Positions 24,717-33,247 of a stretch of 64,000 nt of DNA are shown piece after piece. Origin of the DNA: Pseudoclavibacter terrae (GTDB lineage: Bacteria; Actinomycetota; Actinomycetes; Actinomycetales; Microbacteriaceae). The notes under the pieces are model-generated. The model made no database searches. It was not told where the DNA came from and was given only the letters and a program-made list of their open reading frames with translations. The stretch lies in the NCBI RefSeq assembly GCF_008831075.1, contig NZ_WBJX01000007.1, positions 62,001 to 126,000 of the forward strand, in the 5' to 3' direction. Both the position numbers and the translations under genes were made by a program. Within the stretch, counting starts at the first letter, position 1, and every line of letters starts with the position of its first letter.

Positions 24717-27700
24717 GTGCCCCAACCCATTCGAGGCCGACAGCGGCGCACCGTCGCGCTCGCGGCGGCAGCGACCTTCTCGGTCCTCCTCACTCCGCTG
24801 CTCGCCGCCCCGGCGACTGCTGAGCCGATCACTCCCCCGGCGACGACACCCGTCATCGACGCCGCCGCGTTCGCCGATCCGCCCGCATCCGTCCGACCGA
24901 TGTTCCGGTGGTGGATGCCGCTGGCGTACACCGAGGACAGCGTGCTGCGCGAGCAGCTCGACCAGATCGCCGCCTCCGGAGCCGGCGGCGTCGAGGTCGC
25001 GCCGTTCATCGTCGCCGGCGAGGGCAATCAGAGCAACGCGTTCCTGGCCGAATACGGCTGGGGCACACCCGCCTGGGCTCACAAGATGGAGGTCATCACC
25101 GAGAAGGCCGCCGAGCTGGGCCTCATCGTCGACCAGAACCTCGGGCCGCACTACCCGCCGACCGTTCCCACTCTGAACAGCTTCAACCAGCCGGAAGCAG
25201 AGCAGCAGCTCATCTTCGGCTGGTCAGCTCACGCACCGGGTGAGACGATCGCCGGCGCCCTCCCGGCGCCCCTGACGGCGCCACCCTCGGTCGCGACGAA
25301 GCTCACCGAGGCGGCGACCGCGGGCCAGACGAGCCTGACCGTCTCGAGTCTCGGTGGCTTCGCGGTCGGCGACGTCGTGACGCTCGGGGCGGATGGGTCA
25401 GCTGAGAAGGTCACGGTCACCGCCCTCGGCGACCGCCTCGGCGCAACCGGAACCCTGACCGTGACCCCGGTCTCGGCCGATCACGCGGCCGACGCGCCCC
25501 TTGTGAACGTCGCAGAGACCACTCGCCTCCGCACGGTGATCGCGCAGTGCGAAGCCGACTGCGCACCGGGCAGCGAGGGCCCTGCCGCGCTTGTGCCCGG
25601 CACCATCCTCGACGTGACCGACAAGGTCGTCGACGGGCAGCTCGACTACACGTTCCCGACCGACGGCAACCGCTGGGCCGTCATCGACTTCCAGCAGACC
25701 GCATCCGGCCTCGTCGGGCAGCGCGGCGGCTACACGGCGACGCAGCCGAACTACGTCGTCGATCACCTCGGCAGAGGCGGCGTCGACATCCAGGCCGACT
25801 TCTGGGACGAGAACATCCTCACCGACGCAGTCAAGGCGAACCTCGACAAGGTCGGCGGCGGCGCCATCTTCGAGGACTCCCTCGAACTCGGCGAATCCCA
25901 GAAATGGACGTGGAGCTTCCTCGAGCAGTTCGAGGAGCGCCGCGGCTACGACGCGACCGAAGTCCTCCCCGCCCTGGCCGGCATCGGCATCCAGGGGTCG
26001 CACGAGGCGGCGTTCGAGATCGGCGACATCGGCGACAAGGCCCGCGAGGACTACCGCGAGACGGTCAGCGACCTGTTCATCGACGAGTACGTGACCCCCA
26101 TGCAGTCGTGGGCGCAGACGCACGGCCTCGACTTCCGCGTGCAGGCGTACGGGCTCCCCACCTCCACGTCGCACGCCTCCTCTGCAGCCGGCATCCCAGA
26201 GGGCGAGTCGCTGAACTTCGGCAGCCCCAACCCGCTCGGAGCTGAGCAGAACTACCGCGCCGTCAGCGGGGGCGCGCACCTCGCAGGCAAGGACGTCGTC
26301 TCGGTCGAGTGCTGCGCCGTGTTCTTCGGCGGCTACCGCTCCGGCATGGCCGGACCCAACATCGGCGGGCAGTTCTCGGACAGCGGCGAGGGGTCCGTCC
26401 TCGGCGGCAAGTACTCGCAGGGCCTGCTCGACAGCGTGTACAAGAGCTACGCGGGAGGCGTGAACCAGCTCGTGTGGCACGGTTTCGCGTACCCGGATGC
26501 ACCCACCGGGGTCGGGATAGCGGGTCGCGATGGCGGCACCTGGCCCGGCTACCAGCCTTGGGACATCTTCGGCGCGCTCAACGTGAACGACGTCTTTGGA
26601 CCCCGCCAGGCCAACTGGGAGGACATGACGGGTGTCAACGATGCCCTCGCCCGCACCCAGTACGTGCTGCGCGAAGGCCAGGCGAAGCTCGACCTGGGCG
26701 TCTACTACGAGGACCTGGGCCTCAAGGGCTCGTCGGTGAGCGGCCAGCAGGCTGAGCAGCACATGCTCGGCACCAACTCCGCGACCTCGTCGGCCGGGTA
26801 CACCTACGACTACTTCGCACCCCAGTTCCTCGCAGAAGAGGGCCTGGCACCGGATGCGGACGGCGGCCTGTTCGGCGACCGCTCCGGGTACAAGGCGGTC
26901 GTCCTCAACGACCAGCGCACGATCTCCCTCGATGGGGCACGCTCGCTGCGGGACCTCGCGAAGCAGGGCCTGCGGGTCTACGTCGTCGGGCAGGCGCCGA
27001 GCGAGCTGACCGGGGCTGAGCCTGGGGCCGAGGAGCTGGCGACCGTCGTCGCGGAGCTCCTCGCGCAGCCCAGCGTCACGCAGCTCGCAACCGAGGCGGA
27101 GCTGCCCTCGGCTCTCGGTGGCGACTCGATCACGCCCGCCGCGGCTCCGAGCGGTCAGGGCTCGGCGCTCGGCTTCGTGCGGCGCGCAGCTGACGGCGTC
27201 ACGTACGACTTCGTGTACAACCGATCCGGCGAGGCAGTCCAGCAGACGCTGACCCTCGCGGGCACCGGCCGCCCCTACCAGCTGGACCCGTGGTCCGGCG
27301 AGGTGACGCCGGTCGGCGAGTTCACGCAGGACGGTGACAGCGTCACGGTCTCCATCGACGTCGCCGCTCACGACACCGCCATCTTCGCGCTCGTCGACGA
27401 GACGCAGCCGGGCACGCATGCGGTCGCGAGCGACGCGCAGGTGCTCGCGCCTGCGGCTGACGGCAGCGTCTCCGTGCGCGCGACCGGTGACGGCGCGTTC
27501 CGCACGGAGTTCAGCGACGGCACCTCCACGACGACCGAGGTCAGCGGATTGGCACCGGCTCAGGGGCTGACCGCCTGGTCACTGGCCGCTCAGACGTGGG
27601 GCCCGGGGCCGGACTCCACCGGCATGACGGCGTCCAAGACGCTCAAGACCGACCAGCAGGCCATCGAGATCACCGCAGACGCTGACGGCAAGCTGCCGTC

Positions 27701-28334
27701 GTGGCTCGAGATCTCCGCTGATGTCGACCTGAGCAGCGCATCCGGACTCGGCACCTACAGCACCACGGTGACCCTGCCCGACACCTGGAAGAAAACGGAC
27801 GGCGCGTACCTCGGACTCGGTGACGTGCTCGACACCGCTCAGGTCTGGGTGAATGGGCAGCAGGTCACGGTGAACCAGGCCGACCGCTCGCGAATCGACC
27901 TCGGTCAGCACCTCGAGCCAGGTGACAACTCGGTCGTCGTGCGCGTCGCCACCACCATGTTCAACGCGGTCAAGGCGACCGGCGACTCCAACTACCAGAC
28001 CGCGGAGAACCAGCGCACGGGACTCATGGGGCCCATCACGCTGACCCCCTACCGCGACACGGTGGCACTCGCCGCGCCCGAGCCGACCGTGAGTCCCGAG
28101 CCGACGGGCGAGCCCACGCCGCAGCCGACCTCGACGGGCGGCACCGGTACGACCGCGCCGACAGCGAGCCCCGGCAACGGCGGTTCAGGTGCTGACGGCC
28201 AGGACGGCGACCTCGCCACGACGGGCGTCGACGGCAGCCTCGCCGGCTTCCTCGCGCTCCTCGGGGTCGTCCTCGCGGGCACAGGGACGGCGTTCCTCAT
28301 CAAGAAGCGCCGCGGACGCGCGACCATCGAGTAG
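24717..28334 (+). CDS. secreted, sortase-anchored GH106-type glycoside hydrolase (alpha-L-rhamnosidase-like), paralogue A
   Basis: A 1205-residue exoenzyme. A Sec signal peptide (residues 1-36, ending APATA-E) precedes the catalytic module, which opens with RPMFRWWMPLAYTED (about 60-74). This Trp-rich start and the following alternation GAGGVEVAPF are typical of GH106 rhamnosidases. A C-terminal jelly-roll, sugar-binding-like module (about 1010-1110) contains LPDTWKKTDGAYLGLGDVL. A Thr/Pro-rich stalk, the sorting motif LATTG (1166-1170), a hydrophobic helix and a KKRRGR tail complete a cell-wall anchor of the LAxTG (class E sortase) kind. The GTG start at 24717 has AAGGA upstream. It probably releases terminal rhamnose from glycosides at the cell surface; catalytic residues were not assigned. 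Confidence 0.82.
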   Translation: MPQPIRGRQRRTVALAAAATFSVLLTPLLAAPATAEPITPPATTPVIDAAAFADPPASVRPMFRWWMPLAYTEDSVLREQLDQIAASGAGGVEVAPFIVAGEGNQSNAFLAEYGWGTPAWAHKMEVITEKAAELGLIVDQNLGPHYPPTVPTLNSFNQPEAEQQLIFGWSAHAPGETIAGALPAPLTAPPSVATKLTEAATAGQTSLTVSSLGGFAVGDVVTLGADGSAEKVTVTALGDRLGATGTLTVTPVSADHAADAPLVNVAETTRLRTVIAQCEADCAPGSEGPAALVPGTILDVTDKVVDGQLDYTFPTDGNRWAVIDFQQTASGLVGQRGGYTATQPNYVVDHLGRGGVDIQADFWDENILTDAVKANLDKVGGGAIFEDSLELGESQKWTWSFLEQFEERRGYDATEVLPALAGIGIQGSHEAAFEIGDIGDKAREDYRETVSDLFIDEYVTPMQSWAQTHGLDFRVQAYGLPTSTSHASSAAGIPEGESLNFGSPNPLGAEQNYRAVSGGAHLAGKDVVSVECCAVFFGGYRSGMAGPNIGGQFSDSGEGSVLGGKYSQGLLDSVYKSYAGGVNQLVWHGFAYPDAPTGVGIAGRDGGTWPGYQPWDIFGALNVNDVFGPRQANWEDMTGVNDALARTQYVLREGQAKLDLGVYYEDLGLKGSSVSGQQAEQHMLGTNSATSSAGYTYDYFAPQFLAEEGLAPDADGGLFGDRSGYKAVVLNDQRTISLDGARSLRDLAKQGLRVYVVGQAPSELTGAEPGAEELATVVAELLAQPSVTQLATEAELPSALGGDSITPAAAPSGQGSALGFVRRAADGVTYDFVYNRSGEAVQQTLTLAGTGRPYQLDPWSGEVTPVGEFTQDGDSVTVSIDVAAHDTAIFALVDETQPGTHAVASDAQVLAPAADGSVSVRATGDGAFRTEFSDGTSTTTEVSGLAPAQGLTAWSLAAQTWGPGPDSTGMTASKTLKTDQQAIEITADADGKLPSWLEISADVDLSSASGLGTYSTTVTLPDTWKKTDGAYLGLGDVLDTAQVWVNGQQVTVNQADRSRIDLGQHLEPGDNSVVVRVATTMFNAVKATGDSNYQTAENQRTGLMGPITLTPYRDTVALAAPEPTVSPEPTGEPTPQPTSTGGTGTTAPTASPGNGGSGADGQDGDLATTGVDGSLAGFLALLGVVLAGTGTAFLIKKRRGRATIE

Positions 28335-28354
28335 TCCAGAGCAGAACCGGGCGC

Positions 28355-28390
28355 GGCCCCTGCATCCACGAACGTGTGGATGCAGGGGCC
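28355..28390 (+). terminator. terminator of GH106 gene A
   Basis: GGCCCCTGCATCCAC and GTGGATGCAGGGGCC form a perfect 15-base-pair stem with a 6-base loop, 20 bases after the stop codon. Confidence 0.8.
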
Positions 28391-28902
28391 ACGTTGGTCA
28401 GACCCCAGCCTCCTCAGGCATGTCCGGTCCGCGTCCTGCGGCAGGTCGAAGGTGGCCGCGCGCACGTCGTTCAGACGCCGAGATGAACGATTGCGGCGGA
28501 ACCATCCGCTGCCACAGGTTTCCTTCGGAGAAGCGACCGCTTCCATCGCTGCCGCTCCAAGAACACGTCGAGCACTCGCACCGGGCCACCAGCCACCCAA
28601 CCACGCGGGTCGAGCGAGGACGATTGCGCACGCGAAGGCTGGCGCGATCAAGACAAGGGAAATGACCTCCACGGCGCACCGGAGACAACCTGGCACACCG
28701 GCGCCGCGGCCGCCCAAAAAGACGCAGAAGCACGGCCCACATGCCAGGCAACAGAACAGGGCGGTGGCGAGCATGCACTACCGGGACCTGGTGGCAACGC
28801 ACGTGAAGCCACGTTTAGCCCAGGAGGAACTGAATCCTCAGTGCTTATTCATAGTCAACCCTCGTGGACTCCGGCACCAGAAACGATCGTTATCGGGAGA
28901 CG
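28391..28902. other. junction region without convincing genes
   Basis: About 500 bases follow the terminator. Frames are open on both strands (one on the minus strand begins with a hydrophobic stretch near 28774), but none has a recognisable domain, good ribosome binding site or consistent codon use. The region marks the boundary where base composition starts to drop, and may contain decayed sequence. Confidence 0.5.
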
Positions 28903-28926
28903 ATGCGATCCCTGCACTCTGGTCAG

Positions 28927-29531
28927 ATGGATATCAAGCGCGCCGCACAGTGGAACAGCAACATCCACTATCACCACCTCATCCTCGATGCCCTTCCTCC
29001 GAACGCTCAGACCGCCCTCGACGTTGGCACCGGCAATGGATTACTTGCCGCCGAGCTGCACCAGCGCGTGCCCGCCGTCATTGGGCTCGATCCTGACGCG
29101 GAAGCGTTGGAATCTGCGCACGGCGAGGATCACGACGTGACCTGGATTCACGACGATGTGCTGACCTACCCGCTGCCGCTCGCATCGTTTGACGTAGTGA
29201 CCTCAATCGCGACCATCCATCACCTTCCCAACCTCGATCAAACGTTTTCCCGCTTCGCAGAGCTGGCCGCTCCGGGAGGCATGGTCGCGGTCGTAGGCCT
29301 TGCTCGCTAATCGCGGCCGCTTGATTACGTCTACGACGTCGAGGGTCTCGTCCAGCAGCGCGTCTACGAACGCCGGTACGGCATCTGGGAGCACTCGGCA
29401 CCCGTCGTCTGGCCGCCGCTCACACGTACCGCGATGTGCGCCGCAGTGCCGACCAGGTGCTGCCGGGCGCCAGATGGACTGGGCTGGCGATGTGGCGTTA
29501 CGCGATCATCTGGCACAAGCCACGCGACTAA
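28927..29531 (+). pseudogene. class I SAM-dependent methyltransferase, disrupted
   Basis: From the ATG at 28927 (MDIKRAAQWN) the protein shows a clear motif I LDVGTGNGLLA and VTSIATIHHLP, typical of small-molecule methyltransferases. Translation stops at a TAA at 29308-29310 after VVGLAR. The same frame continues with convincing family sequence (RPLDYVYDVEGLV.., WEHSAPVVWPP). One base is then missing near 29421, and the remainder HTYRDVRRSADQVLPGARW continues in another frame to a TAA at 29529-29531. So there is one nonsense change and one frameshift. A truncated protein of about 127 residues could still be made but would lack the C-terminal part. Confidence 0.82.
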
Positions 29532-29848
29532 CGATCGTTTCGGCAAGTCGATAGCTGCTGGCCCCAATCTCTGGGCGGTGACGGTCAGGCCTACCTGATG
29601 AAACCCACCTAGCCAACACCCGTCACGACGTTGACGGTTCATGCGACCCGCGCACTGATCGTTACCTGAGTCGACCAGATAACAAATTGTCTCAAGATGA
29701 ATGATTCCGCATAGTCGTGCGACTTTCGCATCGAGTCCAGCACATAGGGTTGTCGAGTGGACTGGACTATTCCGAACAGTGTTCGAATCGGTAGTCCACA
29801 CAGATTACGACCGACCCAGACAGATTATTCTCACGGATAGGCAACAAG
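29532..29848. other. A+T-richer intergenic region
   Basis: No gene is apparent. It begins with an AACGATCGTT palindrome directly after the methyltransferase remnant. It must contain the promoter of the small secreted protein downstream. Confidence 0.5.
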
Positions 29849-30529
29849 TTGCGCAAAAAAATCAATCTCTTCGCGAGTTTCTCGCTCATCGGCGTCTTGG
29901 CATTCAGCCTAGCCCCGTCAGTAAGTGCTGAGGAGAGCACCCCTACCGTCCCTGAGACCACAAACGGAACTCAGCTCGCGCGGCTCGTTGATGGCCAATG
30001 GGAGGCGGTCGACGCTGCTCCCCTTGACCTGCACAACGCACCCGCACCGGAAGGCGAAATGAGCCCACAGCTCATAAGCTTCGATCAGTGGTTCCGATGC
30101 TTCTCGCTGAACGAAAGTTCTGAGGTATTTAGCACATACGAATTCCCCAAGGACGGGGTTGGATATCCAATCACGCTCCAGTGCGGGAATGACGTCTACG
30201 GATACAAGCACATCCGCGCTGGCAAGGAGACGCAGTGGCAGCAGAAGATTGATGCCGGCCTGGCCGCTGGGTGGAACCCAGACATGCAGGCAGTAGAATC
30301 CTGGGACGATCTCATGAACATGGCGACTGCTTCATTCGTCTCTGACCCAGGCGAAGGCCTTAAGTACAGTGCAGTCAGCCAGAAATACTGCACGAACGGC
30401 ATAATGGGATTTGTCAACGCTCAATTTGAGCCGGTTTACCAATTCCGGGTAACCGTCTCTTGGTCAGAGAATAACGCGCGAATCATCACTTCATACCCCG
30501 ACCCCCGCACCTACTGCAACGCGAACTAA
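29849..30529 (+). CDS. small secreted protein, candidate BECR-fold RNase toxin
   Basis: A 226-residue protein with a clear signal peptide (MRKKINLFASFSLIGVLAFS, cleavage after VSA near residue 27), so it is exported. The start is a TTG at 29849. The C-terminal half has the layout I associate with barnase/EndoU/ColicinE5-like toxins: YGYKHIRAGKETQW (about 115-128) with a conserved His, then SWDDLMNMA, and a final strand NARIITSYP near the end. Cys residues (in FRCFSL, LQCGN, KYCTN and TYCNAN) may form disulfides outside the cell. No trafficking domain is present. Base composition is lower in GC than in its neighbours. Assignment as a toxin is inference; a secreted protein of unknown role is the safe call. 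Confidence 0.6.
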   Translation: MRKKINLFASFSLIGVLAFSLAPSVSAEESTPTVPETTNGTQLARLVDGQWEAVDAAPLDLHNAPAPEGEMSPQLISFDQWFRCFSLNESSEVFSTYEFPKDGVGYPITLQCGNDVYGYKHIRAGKETQWQQKIDAGLAAGWNPDMQAVESWDDLMNMATASFVSDPGEGLKYSAVSQKYCTNGIMGFVNAQFEPVYQFRVTVSWSENNARIITSYPDPRTYCNAN

Positions 30530-30557
30530 TCAGAATAAGCAAGCTTCGGAAACCGAA

Positions 30558-30986
30558 ATGAACATTGAAAAGCATTCTGTGGTCGTGGATCCTGATACCC
30601 AGGTTGAACTTCTGGTTCCTTCATACTCGACTCCAGCGGAGACCATTCTGCGCGCGCAACACCAGCGAGATGGAGCTTTAGTATGCATTCGGGTCTACCC
30701 AGAACACGCGACTGACTGGCCCTTGTGGGCGTCAGGCGATAAAGATCTAGCTAACCCTGACACTCTGGGGATCAGCGATAGTCTCGTAGAAAGCTTGCGC
30801 GCTTGGCAGCACGAATGGTCACAACAGGTGGGTCCAGGTCTCGGCTGGACCAGCGAAGAAAGCATGAGCGATTGGGTGCGGCGCGGGGACATCTTGTGCG
30901 ATGCCCTCATAAGGGAACTGTGGACACGGGCTGTGGTCCTCCCCGAGTACCAGCACCAGCACATTCGCGAGGCAGATCAGCACTAG
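30558..30986 (+). CDS. hypothetical protein, possible immunity partner
   Basis: A 142-residue acidic, Trp-rich soluble protein without signal peptide or recognised domain (MNIEKHSVVVDPDTQVELL ... WPLWASGDKDLANPDTLGISD). It starts 28 bases after the secreted protein and shares its lower GC content. A cytosolic acidic protein directly behind a toxin-like secreted protein is the standard arrangement of an immunity gene, but nothing in the sequence proves this. Confidence 0.55.
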   Translation: MNIEKHSVVVDPDTQVELLVPSYSTPAETILRAQHQRDGALVCIRVYPEHATDWPLWASGDKDLANPDTLGISDSLVESLRAWQHEWSQQVGPGLGWTSEESMSDWVRRGDILCDALIRELWTRAVVLPEYQHQHIREADQH

Positions 30987-31536
30987 CGCCTTCGTTACCG
31001 GATGTCAGGAACGGGGCACTTCCTTCTCGGCAGTGCTCCGTTGCTGCATCCTGTCGAACCACCAGCCAGCGGTTGCTGCTGCCCTCTGTCTCGCGGATCG
31101 ACCGTTTGCGCACAGCACTCTCAACCGGGCACTGTAGATAAATGACAGGCGAGCGCGCGGTGCGCTAACGATCGCTGCTGCGTCCCTCTTCGGGTGCGGC
31201 GCGCTTCGCCTCCATCGCTTGCCTGACGAACGCTGCTCCTGTCGGTGTCTGAGTTTGCTCGTCCATTTTCTTCTCTCCTCCGTGTTGTCCACTCTGGTCG
31301 AGCGAGCGGTGTGAGATGAAACGGTTCGCTGTCGAACACGATCATGTGCGCCGAGACTCCCGCCACAACAGGGTTCCGGAGAACGTTTGCGGCAGCTATT
31401 CCGGGGCGCCGGGCTCTATCACGCCGCAGACGATCGTTTCCGGGAAGTGCCTTCTCAGCTGTAAGAACACCACCACGTCAGGACTGCGCCACGCTTGCTT
31501 CTAGGTGCTGATCAAATAGCGTGACACCATTCAGCC
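30987..31536. other. 550-base region with one small ORF and possible recombinase debris
   Basis: Apart from the small minus-strand ORF at 31165-31266, no gene is convincing. A minus-strand frame across about 31340-31400 reads AAANVLRNPVVAGVSAHM, reminiscent of the recombinase domain of large serine integrases, but it has no neighbouring catalytic domain. Two ACGATCG palindromes lie at about 31167 and 31430. Confidence 0.45.
31165..31266 (-). CDS. small hypothetical ORF (33 residues)
   Basis: The ATG at 31266 is preceded by GGAGGAG at an eight-base spacing, one of the best ribosome binding sites in the island. The 33-residue product is hydrophilic and charged (starts MDEQTQTPTGAAFVRQAME). It ends at a TAG inside an AACGATCG motif. 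It may be a genuine short protein or the surviving 5' end of a lost gene. Confidence 0.38.
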   Translation of the reverse strand: MDEQTQTPTGAAFVRQAMEAKRAAPEEGRSSDR

Positions 31537-32091
31537 ATGGAGATCGCAGCCCTCATCATTTCCGGCCTGTCGTTTGTCATCGCAATTGTGGGTACTGCGT
31601 TGGCGAACAAGCGATCCAAGGAGGCGCTGGCTGAGTCGCGCAAAGCTGCTGCCACCGCCATCTGGTCCGCCGTACAGCAGGCTGTCCAGCGGTTCATAGG
31701 TTTCAATCCAACGACTGAGCCGGTTGGTGATCGGCTCGCGGACTTCCGTATCGCGACGATCGCCCTCGTCGACGAACTGGATGACTGGGAAGGGCTTGAT
31801 ACTTGGCTGGAGTCGGAGCGCGCCCTGGGCACGGTCCTCGCTCGGCAAGTGATGAAGTCAGCTCAGCCGGGCGACTCGAGCGACGAGCGACTAGCCGCCC
31901 TCGCCCCCTACCAACTATGGGCTCAAGTCCTGGGCCAGAACTTGCGACGATTCCGGAAGGTCGGGTTCGTGCCTGCGGCCGCATCGCAGCTCCAGGCCGC
32001 GGCCGAAGAGCAGATCAAGGCCATCTCTGCCAAGCACGGGTGGGAGCGACCTCCGACTGAACACCCCGGCGTGAGACCGATTGAGCTTTGA
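31537..32091 (+). CDS. hypothetical membrane-anchored protein
   Basis: A 184-residue protein with one N-terminal membrane segment (AALIISGLSFVIAIVGTALA, residues 4-23) and a long, mostly helical cytoplasmic part (KRSKEALAESRKAAATAIW onward). No known domain is recognised. It lies alone in the accessory island. Confidence 0.65.
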   Translation: MEIAALIISGLSFVIAIVGTALANKRSKEALAESRKAAATAIWSAVQQAVQRFIGFNPTTEPVGDRLADFRIATIALVDELDDWEGLDTWLESERALGTVLARQVMKSAQPGDSSDERLAALAPYQLWAQVLGQNLRRFRKVGFVPAAASQLQAAAEEQIKAISAKHGWERPPTEHPGVRPIEL

Positions 32092-32416
32092 CAGCAGTTG
32101 GGGCGGAAGGGTCTTGAGTATCGCTCTCCTCAGGCTTTTCATCTAGGGTGCTGCCATCCCCCGCGGCCAGGTGCCGCGGGACCGGCCTCTCCAGGCTGAG
32201 GCACGACCCCATGAGCGTGGGCAGGACCCAGCTCATCTTTCCGCTGGGAGCGCCAGGCGCGCTGGAAGCGAGATCGGTGGAAGAAACCATCTTCTTCTGA
32301 CCCTGCACCCAGGAGCAGCGGAGCATCAGCAGCACATGAGTTCCATCGATCCCCCCCAACGCCCGATTGCTCAACCATCGGTGCTACTCCTGGCTCTGGC
32401 ACCAGATGGAGCTTCC
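32092..32416. other. intergenic region with hairpin, no clear gene
   Basis: It contains CCCGCGGC-caggt-GCCGCGGG at 32160-32180, an 8-base-pair stem about 70 bases after the hypothetical membrane protein, probably its terminator. Overlapping frames on both strands show no recognisable protein. Confidence 0.5.
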
Positions 32417-32569
32417 ATGCTCGACCCAACAGTGATCGCCGCCATCCCCACCTTGCTGTATTCAGTCTCGATCACCAGTGCGGTGATGGTCGGAATTTTC
32501 GATAGAGGCCCACGGGGAGTAGCTGCTCGACAGGTTCTCTCGACACTCCTTCGCGTAAGGAAGAAGTGA
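32417..32569 (+). CDS. small hypothetical membrane peptide
   Basis: A possible 50-residue peptide starting MLDPTVIAAIPTLLYSVSIT, with one hydrophobic segment followed by a basic tail (LLRVRKK). The ribosome binding site (ATGGAG about 8 bases upstream) is moderate. Without homology this could be chance. Confidence 0.3.
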   Translation: MLDPTVIAAIPTLLYSVSITSAVMVGIFDRGPRGVAARQVLSTLLRVRKK

Positions 32570-32935
32570 AGATGCCGAAGTGCACCAGACGACGGGTGGG
32601 CTCGATTTGGGACAAGAGCAAACGGTCCGCCATGTTGAAGTCAACGTCCCTTAGGCTTCCGTCGGCGAACAGCACTGCGGGAGTGGGGTCGTCATGCGTG
32701 CATCACCAAACTGGCCGACCGCGACGAGTTCAGCTGGGCCGCCCGCAACTCACGCCCGAAACCATTTGGCCCAAAAGAACTTTTTGAACTGGTCCACGTT
32801 TACGGACGGCCTACGCCAGCAGCGCCGCACTCCGACCGGAAACGATCGTTTGTGGGCGAGAGGTCGAACTGGTCGCCCTCGACGTCGACACGCCGCGTTC
32901 GGATTGCCCAGAACTCTGCACCGAAACTCAGACTG

Positions 32936-32964
32936 CCCGAAACTATATCTAGACCGTTTTCGGG
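32936..32964. promoter_or_regulatory. inverted repeat upstream of ficA
   Basis: CCCGAAA (32936-32942) and TTTCGGG (32958-32964) form an inverted repeat centred on an A+T-rich spacer. It lies about 45 bases before the antitoxin start. It is a candidate autoregulatory operator of the Fic module or recombinase site. Confidence 0.4.
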
Positions 32965-33007
32965 TGGGCCGGTAGACTTGAATGACATCGACGAGAGGGG
33001 GGCCATC

Positions 33008-33247
33008 ATGGCCGCTGAGTTCAACATCGAGGCCCGCTGGCCAGAGCTGTTCGCTGCCCTCGATGACGCCACGCGAACGGCCGTCGTGAATACGTTCGCG
33101 TCGAGCTGGCACGAGGGTTGGGTGCCGAACCGCGAGGACGTCGAGAACCTGACTGATTTCGTGCGCGGCGCGATCGACGAGGCCGAGTACGACCGGCGCG
33201 CAGCAGGAGCCGCCGAGCGCCATCGCGCGCACGCCACCGCGAGCTGA
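33008..33247 (+). CDS. FicA-type antitoxin (VbhA-like)
   Basis: A 79-residue protein carrying the inhibitory-helix motif (S/T)xxxE(G/N) of class I Fic antitoxins: Ser32-x-x-x-Glu36-Gly37 in ASSWHEGW. This glutamate is known to block ATP positioning in the Fic active site. The C-terminal half (LTDFVRGAIDEAEYDRRA) resembles the rest of the VbhA domain. GAGAGGGGGG precedes the ATG at 33008. Its stop overlaps the Fic start by one base, the standard tightly coupled antitoxin-toxin order. Confidence 0.82.
   Translation: MAAEFNIEARWPELFAALDDATRTAVVNTFASSWHEGWVPNREDVENLTDFVRGAIDEAEYDRRAAGAAERHRAHATAS

Noticed and set aside
25398-27419. Long antisense frame (673 codons) inside GH106 gene A
   Set aside because: High-GC third-position bias opens antisense frames. 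The sense strand encodes a coherent secreted protein. Similar shadows occur opposite the molybdenum hydroxylase and in GH106 genes B and D.
28391-28902. Membrane protein on the minus strand starting near 28774
   Set aside because: Only the first 20 residues are hydrophobic. The rest is Arg-rich, has no domain, and runs into the GH106 terminator and coding sequence.
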